Origin: a virus
Direction: 5' to 3' (one strand)
DNA length: 50,602 bases
Virus record (IMG/VR): IMGVR_UViG_3300048583_000524
Span: 1-50,602 of that record
The notes under the pieces were generated by a model. That model was not told the origin of the DNA. It saw only the letters and a program-made list of their open reading frames with translations, and did not search any database. The position numbers were made by a program, and so were the translations under genes. Position 1 is the first letter of the stretch. Every line of letters starts with the position of its first letter. Positions 22,268 through 31,500 of this stretch are shown here, one piece after another.

Positions 22268-22723
22268 ATGATTGCACAAAGATTTCAAGAAGAATTCCAA
22301 AAGGATTTAAAATCCAATCTATTACCAACCGGCTACACAACATCAGAATGGTTTGATGCTGCCATGTATGCCTTGGGTCAGGCTTCACCCGCTCAATTAG
22401 GCATTTCAGTTTCAGATTATGAAACTCTGCATCTTAAACTTTCAGGATGCTCCATTGCTCCCCTTTCCATGTTTGAATTTGCAGTGGCCAATAACATGCT
22501 CGAAGGAAGTTCACGCAAGGCGCTTGATTTGAACTTTCCAAGTTACATAACCCTTCAAAAAGAAGTGTACAACCTGGCTAAAGATTGGACAGCCCGTACC
22601 GAAGTAATCAGGACCGCTGTACAAAAGCGTATTAATGAAGAAGAAAAAGCTAAAGCCGCTCTTAATGGAGAAAGAGCTAAGCCCGAACCCGGATTTATGA
22701 AACCAGTAATTGGTGAAGCATAA
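22268..22723 (+). CDS. Hypothetical tail-region protein
   Basis: A 151-residue mostly helical protein (MIAQRFQEEFQKDLKSNL...), with an ALGQASPAQLGISVSDYETL segment and a charged C-terminal helix KRINEEEKAKAAL. Its stop overlaps the next start (TAATG). It lies within the tail operon and is presumably structural or an assembly factor; no recognised family. Confidence 0.78.
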   Translation: MIAQRFQEEFQKDLKSNLLPTGYTTSEWFDAAMYALGQASPAQLGISVSDYETLHLKLSGCSIAPLSMFEFAVANNMLEGSSRKALDLNFPSYITLQKEVYNLAKDWTARTEVIRTAVQKRINEEEKAKAALNGERAKPEPGFMKPVIGEA

Positions 22724-23295
22724 TGCAGCCATATAGCCTACTATATCAGATTTTTAAAGCAGTGCTCAATCAATCCGCTACCATTCAAGGCCGGGTTTAT
22801 TGGGCACCGCAATTTGGTATTGAAATAAATACCGATCAGCTTAACCAGGTCTTTTCCGAGCATTCCATTCCAAAGAAATATCCGCTTTCGCTTATCATGC
22901 CACCAAGGAGCAATGGCAAGATGGGTGTAAAGAGCAATGTCTGGGAAAGCTATTCAATCACAATGTTTTTCCTGCGTACTACCTATTACGAAGGCACTCA
23001 GGTTGCCAGGCGTAATCTTAAAACCGGAACATCGGAAAGGCCGGTGACAGAAGACTGGGACGCTATGAAGGCAGCTAGCAATGACTTTATTAAAGTAGTG
23101 AAATTGGTGCAAGATCGCGACCGGCTTTATCAAACATCGTTCAGGCTATCAGATGATCCTGCTTACTCAGTACCGGTATCGTTTGTCGGTACTGATCGGG
23201 TTTCAGGAGTAAGGCTAGATTTCAAGTGCTCAATTTTTGTTCCCTGTGAATTAACGGATTACGATCCTGATAACATTCCAAATATATCAATATGA
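22723..23295 (+). CDS. Putative tail completion/terminator protein
   Basis: A 190-residue protein (MQPYSLLYQIFKAVLNQSATIQGRVYWAPQFGIE...). Mixed alpha/beta with aromatic strands (WESYSITMFFLRTTYYEG) and a final strand pair (VRLDFKCSIFVPC) resembles tail terminator/completion proteins that cap the tail tube. The assignment is by size, fold pattern and context and is tentative. It overlaps the preceding stop by TAATG. Confidence 0.72.
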   Translation: MQPYSLLYQIFKAVLNQSATIQGRVYWAPQFGIEINTDQLNQVFSEHSIPKKYPLSLIMPPRSNGKMGVKSNVWESYSITMFFLRTTYYEGTQVARRNLKTGTSERPVTEDWDAMKAASNDFIKVVKLVQDRDRLYQTSFRLSDDPAYSVPVSFVGTDRVSGVRLDFKCSIFVPCELTDYDPDNIPNISI

Positions 23296-23552
23296 ACCTG
23301 GATAAAGAATCAGAATTAAGGCAGTTTAATGCAAAGATGAACGCGGAGTTTAAACCTTCTTGCGAGCTGCCGCAGGTTGAAGAAACCGATGCCATCGCAA
23401 AGCCGGAAGTTAAAACCGCAGATAGCATCGACCCTGCACGTTTGGAAGCAATGAAACAACGGGCCAAGCAATTAAAAACCAAACACCCACACATGAAAAC
23501 TAACCGCATCATGCGGAAGGTGGCTGAAGAATTCAAAATAAAATTGGTATGA
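23292..23552 (+). CDS. Hypothetical small tail-region protein
   Basis: An 86-residue charged protein (MNLDKESELRQFNAKMNAEF...), with an acidic N-terminal half and a Lys/Arg/His-rich helical C-terminal half (RLEAMKQRAKQLKTKHPHMK). It overlaps both neighbours by four bases (ATGA), so it is tightly coupled. No motif recognised. Confidence 0.72.
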   Translation: MNLDKESELRQFNAKMNAEFKPSCELPQVEETDAIAKPEVKTADSIDPARLEAMKQRAKQLKTKHPHMKTNRIMRKVAEEFKIKLV

Positions 23553-23812
23553 CATCAACAGATATCGCAAAACTGATTCCTGCAGAATATAGGAAGGAGA
23601 TATTGGATTTGAAAATGATTGAGCATGCACAAGCTATTCAAACCAATGATGATATGCATTACCTGTTTACCATCTGGAAAAACTACATCGAGCCTGGTAT
23701 TGAAATGGATTGTGGATTATGTATTCAGCGAATACTTGGGAATTATAAGCAGCTATTACCTGTGCTGATTACGCTTGAAAAGGATTTGCAATTATTAAAT
23801 GAAGTCGATTGA
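23549..23812 (+). CDS. Hypothetical small tail-region protein
   Basis: An 87-residue helical protein (MTSTDIAKLIPAEYRKEILDLKMI...), with a MDCGLCIQRILGNYKQLLPVL segment. Starts in an ATGA overlap and overlaps the next gene by 14 bases. Conserved-looking but of unknown function; context suggests an assembly factor. Confidence 0.72.
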   Translation: MTSTDIAKLIPAEYRKEILDLKMIEHAQAIQTNDDMHYLFTIWKNYIEPGIEMDCGLCIQRILGNYKQLLPVLITLEKDLQLLNEVD

Positions 23813-24287
23813 AGCCATATATCGTGGGGCACAAAAGATCCTTGAAAAAGCTATCCGAGATGAAAGCCGGGCGCAAGGTCACTATCTGACAGGTGCCATG
23901 GAAGAGTCGCTTGATGCTAATAATCAAAAACAAGCCGATGCAGATGTATTGGAAGGAACGGCAATCAATTATACGAAATATGTAAACGAAGGTGTGAGAG
24001 CTGAAAGTGCAAGCTTCAAGCAATTTCCTTTTCTCATAAGATACTTTCAATTAAGAGGACTCCCGGAAGAAGAAGCAAAGAGAGCTGCCGCAGCAACTAT
24101 TCGGGTTTGGCAAAAAGAAGGTATGCCAACGGAAGCGAGCTCACGGTTTAGCAAAAACAGAAAGCGTAAGCAGATGATTGAAGATGCTATAAAAGATGCA
24201 AGCAACGCACTCGATAAATACATGAGTACTTCATTGGATGCAGCTGTATCAAAAGAATTTTTAAAAGAAAAAAGCGAAACCATTTAA
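23799..24287 (+). CDS. HK97 gp10-like head-tail/tail component
   Basis: A 162-residue protein. The pattern of an N-terminal helix, then GHYLTGAMEESL (the usual 'R-T/L-T-G-x-L' position), a beta pair around NYTKYVNEGVRAESA, and long C-terminal helices (MIEDAIKDASNALDKYM) fits gp10-like tail-component proteins that act between neck and tail tube. Confidence in the family is moderate. It overlaps the next start by one base (TAATG). Confidence 0.7.
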   Translation: MKSIEAIYRGAQKILEKAIRDESRAQGHYLTGAMEESLDANNQKQADADVLEGTAINYTKYVNEGVRAESASFKQFPFLIRYFQLRGLPEEEAKRAAAATIRVWQKEGMPTEASSRFSKNRKRKQMIEDAIKDASNALDKYMSTSLDAAVSKEFLKEKSETI

Positions 24288-25726
24288 TGGCGATATCATC
24301 TATCATACAACAGCCGGAAAGTAATAGTTTGCATGCCGCTTACAGGCCTGTATTATTTCGTGTGGTAGCCGATGGCAGTACCCCACCCCCCGTTGTTTAT
24401 TGCGACATATATTTTAACGGTGTTTATTACCGAACTATCAGTAAAACGGTTTATGCCAAATTAAATACCAGTACATCAGAATGGCTTTTTGATATCCAGG
24501 GTCCTGCACAAGAATATGTAAAGCATTTCTTGGCCACAAATGGTGGTGGAGTTTTGTCGCAGGCAGTACCGATCATGGCTCGCACCTTTTGCCGCTTCCG
24601 GGCCAGCGATAAGGATCCTGATGGATTTATCATTATAGATGGTACAATGCCAGTTCAGGGAACTGCAACAAAGAAGCCTATATCGGGTACCGGTATGGAA
24701 TCGAATTCATGCTTTATCCTAAATGCAACCCTGCAGCATGAAGACAATCAAATATTACCAACCCATCTGAGTGCATTTAAAACCGGTACATGGGCTGATG
24801 ATTGCTATCCGGTAACACACCGGCCAACACAAAGTATTTCAATTGGAAATTCAGACTATTTCCCTATAATTACCGATGGTGAAATATGCATCACCAAATT
24901 GATCCTTAATTACAAATTAAAAACCAGTTCATCTTTTGTCGCGACTGAAATAGATATCAATGATGTATGCGACGGTGCCATTGCATCAATCACAACTTCC
25001 CAGGTACCTGCTACTACCAATATAAATGTATCGTGGGAATTCACCGGCTCTCCTACATCCTTTGATTATCGTGTTGATGGCGGTGTTTGGATTAATACCA
25101 CCGAAACAACTATTGTCCTTACCGGTCTTGCCGTTGGTCCGCACAATATTGAAGTTCGACCTATTTGCAGTTGTGCTACCGGTACAAGCCTTCTTAAATC
25201 GTTTACCGTTGGCGATGTATCAACTACCTGCAATTCTGTAGTAACAATTGAAAGTATTACTGCAACTGGTGATAGAGAAATTACAATTGTTTTCTCATCA
25301 ACAGGCCCGGCCACCAATTGGCGATATCGCTTAAATGGTGGTAGCAATGTAGCTATTACCAGCACAACATTGGTGCTTACTGATCTTAGTTTTGGTAGCC
25401 AAAGCATAGTTATTGAGCCTGTTTGTGATGATTTTCAAATAGGTGTCGGTGATTCGGAAGATTTTATAGTAGAAGCGGATAATCCATCGGCTCTTGCTTT
25501 CTCAGTAAGACTTACAGATATTATTGAAGGTCACTGTGGTGCAATTGAAACCACTGCATATTCTGACAGCTTCTCTTTTGGTGCAGGAATCATTCTTTAT
25601 ATAGATCCTTTGTTCATAACCCCAATAGGTGGTTACAATTTTGTAAGCATCAGCGGGAGTGGTACAATACACACTATCGACCCATTCACAGGCGAAGTTG
25701 GAGCCGCAACATCTAATAGCTGCTAA
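24287..25726 (+). CDS. Tail protein with fibronectin III/Ig-like repeats
   Basis: A 479-residue protein. Residues 1-220 form an unrecognised N-terminal domain. Residues ~230-400 carry two tandem beta-sandwich units: each has a 'W-x-x-x-x-x-P-x-x-x-x-Y/W-R' start (NINVSWEFTGSP, FDYRVDGG; EITIVFSSTGPA, NWRYRLNGG), TTIVLTGLAVGPH/TTLVLTDLSFGSQ and a final Cys-containing strand. A C-terminal ~75-residue domain (YSDSFSFGAGIILYID... GEVGAATSNSC) follows. It is probably a tail-tip or adhesin protein of the Ig-rich type frequent in Bacteroidota phages. Confidence 0.8.
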   Translation: MAISSIIQQPESNSLHAAYRPVLFRVVADGSTPPPVVYCDIYFNGVYYRTISKTVYAKLNTSTSEWLFDIQGPAQEYVKHFLATNGGGVLSQAVPIMARTFCRFRASDKDPDGFIIIDGTMPVQGTATKKPISGTGMESNSCFILNATLQHEDNQILPTHLSAFKTGTWADDCYPVTHRPTQSISIGNSDYFPIITDGEICITKLILNYKLKTSSSFVATEIDINDVCDGAIASITTSQVPATTNINVSWEFTGSPTSFDYRVDGGVWINTTETTIVLTGLAVGPHNIEVRPICSCATGTSLLKSFTVGDVSTTCNSVVTIESITATGDREITIVFSSTGPATNWRYRLNGGSNVAITSTTLVLTDLSFGSQSIVIEPVCDDFQIGVGDSEDFIVEADNPSALAFSVRLTDIIEGHCGAIETTAYSDSFSFGAGIILYIDPLFITPIGGYNFVSISGSGTIHTIDPFTGEVGAATSNSC

Positions 25727-25728
25727 TT

Positions 25729-26292
25729 ATGAAAGCAATATATATTCCTTCAGGTGCAAAAAATTTAGTCCCCCTTTTCCCGGGTGTAAATTTTTCCAAC
25801 GTAGCCGAGTACTTCGTCCAATTGAAAAATAGTGATGATGAGATTATCTGCACAAGTAATTTGTATCGCCTTAAGATTGGATGCGATGATACGATAAGGA
25901 TCCACTTTCTTAATTCCCTTGGCGCTATTGATGCTGCGAACTTCGACGAAGTGATTATTCAGCAGGAAACCGATTCAGATGCACGTCGCATTGCCCCAAC
26001 AGTTCCATTACAAAAGCCTGTACATGCCACAAACCGATTCAATATAAGGGCTAATGATAAATACATTGTAAAAACAACAGATTACGGTGAAGATGATATG
26101 CCATGGATTGAAGAGCTTTTTAATTCGCCAATTGCCTGGATAGAATGGAAAGGAATACAATCACAGGCAGATAGTTACCTGCCTATTGTCATTGCAGATA
26201 GCAAATTTGAAAAGCTGAAATCAGATGGCCGATACATCTATGAAGTGGAAGTACAGTTCATTCTCAGTCATCCAAAATTCATTATCAGATAA
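25729..26292 (+). CDS. Tail protein, hypothetical
   Basis: A 187-residue beta-rich protein (MKAIYIPSGAKNLVPLFPGVNFSNVAEYFV...). It contains a PWIEELFNSPIAWIEWKG segment and ends HPKFIIR. It lies between the FN3-like tail protein and the large tail protein, overlapping the latter by one base. It may be a distal-tail or hub component by position; the family is not recognised. Confidence 0.75.
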   Translation: MKAIYIPSGAKNLVPLFPGVNFSNVAEYFVQLKNSDDEIICTSNLYRLKIGCDDTIRIHFLNSLGAIDAANFDEVIIQQETDSDARRIAPTVPLQKPVHATNRFNIRANDKYIVKTTDYGEDDMPWIEELFNSPIAWIEWKGIQSQADSYLPIVIADSKFEKLKSDGRYIYEVEVQFILSHPKFIIR

Positions 26293-28577
26293 TGCCTGAA
26301 GCCAGATATATAAGAGTTTTTGTAGATGATCAGGAATTGGATTTGCCAACTGAAACGCTTCCGCTTTCGCTTAATTATAAGTTGGAAGATGCAGATGACT
26401 TTCAGAAGAAAAAATCAAGCAATGCACTTGGTCTTGAATTCCCGGCTACAACCAATAACGATAAAATTGGCAATGCCTTCCACGATCCTGCGAGCGAAGA
26501 CAATTCTCCGGATAAATCATTTTCCAATTTCAGGAAAGGTTTGATAGAAGCAAATGGTTTTGAATTATTAGTCGGCAAGGCTTTTCTTAAAGCCGCTACC
26601 CATAATAGCAGGCCTTTAAGTTACCGGTGGGATTTTTATGGCAACAATGCCGATTGGAAGGTGGAGTTAGAAGAAGTGACGCTCTTCGAAGTGCTAAAGC
26701 ATATCAATTTCACTTTCGATAAACCAACCATTGAAGCAAGCTGGGCTTTTGATGGCACCAGCGAAAGCCTGCCCTATGTATTTGCCCCGGTACGCTACAG
26801 GAGCCCCATGGATGCATCCGATACTGATATGGCGGTTGATTACCTAAGGCCAGCGATATCCATGTTCTGGCCGCTATTTTGGGGTTTTAAAAAGACTGGC
26901 TATCGAATTGAAAGCGAGCTTTTGAATTCTGAATATTTCAGGAGAATGGTAATGCCCTGGACATGGGGGAATTTCTTGTATAGCGAAGGCACGCAACTTG
27001 ATCAGCTTGATTTTTTGGCAAAATCGGTAATGGATTTTACAAGGAGTGGTATTAGTCGAACCGAATATATTGACGCATTTGTAAGTAATGATAGCACAGA
27101 TGGTGCCTTTGATAATAACAATTCGTATACCTATGATGTGGCAAATAAAGCAATGACATGGACTTACCTTCCTGCTTTCAGCTTTGGCACAATAGAAGTT
27201 GGATTTTACATTAATATTTTCCTTGAAACCGAAGTAAACAGTAATAGCGATATGCACTTATGGGTGCGTTGGTTTAAAAATGGAACTCAGGTTGCAGAAA
27301 CATCGCTGAAAAATATTGCAGCTCCACCGGGCCTTTTAAATAAACGATCGTTTTTTGGTGCGGTAGAAGATTGGCAATTAATTTCAGTTGATCCAAGCGA
27401 TATCATCACAGCAAAGCTTTACTTACGCACCTATGATAGCAACATTGGCCGGGCTAAAGTAAAATTGTCTGTTGATGAATTTAGTATCCAGTACTTTAAA
27501 ATACCGGTAGGTGGAAGAATTGATTTCTCCAATTACCCGGCTTTTAAAAAATACAAATGGTTGGATTATCTGCGTGGTGTTATAGACCTTTTTAATCTTG
27601 AAATTCAAACAGATCCAATTAACAAAATTGTATTAATTGAGCCTGAGCATCCATACTCGCTTACTGCCAATCAATCGGAAAGATTGCCAGGATACTTTAA
27701 TGAAGATTATATTGATTGGGAAAACAAGCAGGATGTTGATAAGGTTTCAGAACTGGAACTATTTAGCGAGCACGAAAGAGAGCTGCTATTAAATTTCAAA
27801 GATGATACAAATGATGGCGCTCTTAAAGTAATTAGCAATCGAAATCAAAACGAACCGGGTTCATCAAAGTTTGTTCTTCCAGGAAGGTTTAAGGCTGGGA
27901 AGAAAGCCGTAACCAATAGGTTTTTTTCCCCCATGGTGCATTATGATGTGGAGCAGTGGGCAGCAATTGCAGGCACCGCTCCACAAATGCCTGTTTTGGT
28001 GCCTGAAAATATCAGCAATACTTCGCGTGATGAAGCGCAAAACACCTTTTCTCCAAAAGTAGCCTGGTATAAAGGCAATGTAACCGGCTTTGGTGGCTGG
28101 CGCTTTGATGGCGATGAATTAACCAGCTTTCCAATGATGTTTTCGGTTAATTATAAACCCGGTGGCGAAGCAGATCCTGTATTGAGTTACACCGATGAAA
28201 GAATTGGTACTGGTCCCGGTTCGTTAAGAGCCGTTGGATTACTAAGAAGATTTTATTTGCAGCGGATGGCCATCATGAGAAATGGCCAGCATTATAATAC
28301 TTATTTCCATTTACATAATACAGATGTATCTAATTGGTTTCATCGCGAACATATCAAATGTCGTGGCCAGCGTTGGGAATTAATTGAGATTAATAATTAT
28401 AGGCCACTCGAAGAAGAAACTACTTCAACGAAGTTGAGAAAATGGGTTCCCATTAGCCAGGAAGATTTGAACAATTGTTTTCCATCCGCATCGAGCATTA
28501 TTCTCGATACATCCGGCAATGAGTTCGATATTAAATACTCTCCACTTAAATGCCTTCCGTCTGACATTCCAAATTGA
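26292..28577 (+). CDS. Large tail/baseplate hub-like protein
   Basis: A 761-residue beta-rich protein (MPEARYIRVFVDDQELDLPTE...). The first ~40 residues specify a 'DDQELDLP...SLNYKLED' opening that I associate with Bacteroidota phage tail proteins. Internal segments such as VGFYINIFLETEVNS and LWVRWFKNGTQVAETSL look like a carbohydrate-binding beta-sandwich, and the C-terminal part has a Trp/His-rich domain (VSNWFHREHIKCRGQRWELIE). Position directly before the tape measure suggests a hub or baseplate role. No enzymatic motif is evident. Confidence 0.78.
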   Translation: MPEARYIRVFVDDQELDLPTETLPLSLNYKLEDADDFQKKKSSNALGLEFPATTNNDKIGNAFHDPASEDNSPDKSFSNFRKGLIEANGFELLVGKAFLKAATHNSRPLSYRWDFYGNNADWKVELEEVTLFEVLKHINFTFDKPTIEASWAFDGTSESLPYVFAPVRYRSPMDASDTDMAVDYLRPAISMFWPLFWGFKKTGYRIESELLNSEYFRRMVMPWTWGNFLYSEGTQLDQLDFLAKSVMDFTRSGISRTEYIDAFVSNDSTDGAFDNNNSYTYDVANKAMTWTYLPAFSFGTIEVGFYINIFLETEVNSNSDMHLWVRWFKNGTQVAETSLKNIAAPPGLLNKRSFFGAVEDWQLISVDPSDIITAKLYLRTYDSNIGRAKVKLSVDEFSIQYFKIPVGGRIDFSNYPAFKKYKWLDYLRGVIDLFNLEIQTDPINKIVLIEPEHPYSLTANQSERLPGYFNEDYIDWENKQDVDKVSELELFSEHERELLLNFKDDTNDGALKVISNRNQNEPGSSKFVLPGRFKAGKKAVTNRFFSPMVHYDVEQWAAIAGTAPQMPVLVPENISNTSRDEAQNTFSPKVAWYKGNVTGFGGWRFDGDELTSFPMMFSVNYKPGGEADPVLSYTDERIGTGPGSLRAVGLLRRFYLQRMAIMRNGQHYNTYFHLHNTDVSNWFHREHIKCRGQRWELIEINNYRPLEEETTSTKLRKWVPISQEDLNNCFPSASSIILDTSGNEFDIKYSPLKCLPSDIPN

Positions 28578-28583
28578 TAAATT

Positions 28584-31500
28584 ATGAGCGATCAGGTTAC
28601 AAAAATTTATGAGTTAAAAACGCTTGGATATAGCCAGGTGCAAACTGAATTGGAAGCTGTTGCACAAAGCTTCCGTGATATAAAGGCTGCAAAAAAAGAT
28701 GTAGAAGCCGAATCTAAAAGATCATCATCATCCACCAAAACAGAGACGGCCGAAATCATCAAGCAAAAGGAAGCCTTAGCCGCTTTGAAAGTGGAAGAGC
28801 AGCGTTTGAAGGTAGAAAAGCAACAGCTTGTAAATGAATCGAAGGCCCTTTTGGTTGTTCGTCAACAGGAAATCAATCAGCAACGCCAACAAAAGGCCGC
28901 TACAGATGCGGCAGCAGGCTCCTACAACGCCCTAAACAGAACGCTTAAGGAATTGTACGCACAGGTAAAGGGAGCGCCCAAAGGCTCCGCTATCGAATTC
29001 CGTGGCCAAACCCTTCAATATGATCAGGCAATTATAAAGCTGCAAGAATTATCGGCAGCTGAGCAGGATTTCCGCAGGCAGTTTTCCCGCGACAGTTTGT
29101 TGGTTGGTGAATATACATCGGGTATTGTACAGGCATTTAAACAGATGGGGCTTGATGATCTGATTGGTGGCCAGGTTAATAAAGCAAACGAGCGCCTGCA
29201 GATGTTGGATAATGAGTTTAAGGATCTCCAAAGTACTTTATCACAAATAAAAGTAACCGGTGAAGGAAGTCTTGAAGGAATTGAAAAGCAGCTGATTGAA
29301 AATAGGAAGGAAGCTATAGCCCTTAAAGAATCGGTTGGAGATTTAGAAAAAGAATTAAAGAGTACCGGTGATGTAGGGAATAAAATTACCAGTGCAATTA
29401 GCGAAGGTTTTAAGCAAATCAAAGGTCAGGCCGTTCAATTTGCATTATCATTTGTAGGCATACAAGCTGTATTCAATAAACTATCTACCGAAGTTGCAGC
29501 AGGTATCGAAGAAGCAAAGCAAATTGAAGGTGTTGAAGCAGCTTTCAAACGGTTAAACGACCCGGGGTTACTGTCTCAATTACGAGCCGCTACAAAAGGA
29601 ACGGTTAGCGATCTCGAATTAATGAAGCAGGCGGTTCAGGCCAGCAACTTTGAAATTCCACTTGAAACACTTGGTAATTTATTGGATTTCGCTAGGCGAA
29701 GGGCAAAAGATACAGGTCAGGAAGTTGATTTCCTTGTGCAATCTATTATCACTGGTATTGGCCGTAAGTCTCCATTGATATTGGATAACCTTGGAATTTC
29801 AGCAGTCAGATTAAAAGAAAACCTTAAGGGAGTTACTGCTGAATCCGCATCTATTGGTGACGTTGCTACCGCGGTTTCAGCAATCATATCTGAGGAAAAT
29901 GCAAAGGCTGGAAAGGAAATTGATACAACTACCGAAAGCCTTGCACAGCAAAGAGCAACCTGGCAAAACTTGCGTACGGAATTAGGTCAGGGGGTTCTGC
30001 CAATACTGTCTGCAATTGGTGCCGTCCTTCTTTTCTTGTTAACCAATCTCACCACCATTATAGGAGTACTCGGTCTTTTTGCCCTTGGCTGGGCTCTTAC
30101 CAATAAAGAACTAGTCATTGCAAATGCAAGGCTATTGCTGGTAAATGCTCAAATCGTTGCCAGCCGGATCGCTCTTGGTGCTATTACCATCTTCCAAACC
30201 GCTTATAATGCATCATTGGCATTATATACCGGTATTGCAAGAGGAGCGGCCGTAGCTACTACCCTATTGGGTACCGCTATGCGTTTGTTGCCAATTGGAA
30301 TAATTCTTACAATTCTTGGTGTATTGGTTGCCACCTTCAGGGCTTTTGCTGCCCAGGTAACATCAACCAATTCTGAATTGAAGGCGCTTGCCATGCAGCA
30401 GCAGATAAATGCTGATATAAGCAGGCGTGTTGCTGATGCCACAACCGAGCAGATCAGTAAAATGCAGGTATTAACCAAAGTGGCCGGAGACAATAATGTA
30501 AGCCTGGAAGGAAGGAAAAGAGCGCTCCAGGATTTGATAAACATTAATCCGGAATATCTAAAAGGCCTTACACTCGAAAATTTAAAAACAGAAGAAGGCA
30601 TTGGCATTCTTAATCGTTATGTTTTGGCTTTGCGTGAAAAGGCTTCATTGGAAGCTGCTCAGGCTATCAGAAACGAAAAACTGCAAAAAGATACACGGCT
30701 TCAGTTACTGCAGTTTGAATTAGAAAAAAGAGTATCCACCGGAAAGGGTACTGAGTTAGAAGATCTGCCTGATGAATTGAAGGAGTTTGTTGGCAATGCC
30801 AGGAAGCAATTTAATTTCACTGCAAGTCTAACAGATTTAGTAACCGGTGAAAGTGCAGCAGCCGAAGCGCTAAGAGCTATAAAGGCACAAAGGGGTGAAA
30901 TTGTTCTGGAGCTCGATGCAACTGATGAGATTATCAAAGAGCGTTTTGCCAACACAGGATCTACCGCGGTTGGCGTGGTTTCCAAACAAGTTGATATTGA
31001 TATCGCTGAGCTTCAGGATAAACTTAAAGGGTTGAATGAAGCGATTAATTCTTTCAAAGGAAGCCAGACAGAATTAAACAAATTAATTACAGATCGGGAT
31101 GCAACGCAAAAGCGCCTGGATAGTCTTCTTGGTAAAAAATCAGGTGGTGGAAGTAAATCAGGTGGATCTAAAGCTAAAGAAGATCCTTTTAAAAACATTG
31201 ATGCCTTACTTAATGCCAACTTAGCAACACTTGAACTTTCCAGAGCAGAAAATAAAATTAGCGAAGAAGAATTTCTTAAAGAATTTTTAACCATCAATCA
31301 AAAGGCGATCGCATCAAAGCTTGAACTAATTAAGAAAACTGGTACCGATGAAATAAGAATTAGAGCTGAATTAAATCTTTCCAGGATACAACTTGAAAAA
31401 GAGACTCAGGATAAACTTTTTGAATTGCGTGAAAAGGAAGTTCAAAAAGAATTTGACCTGGCAAAGAGAATTGCTGAAGCAGCATTTTCCGCAACATCAG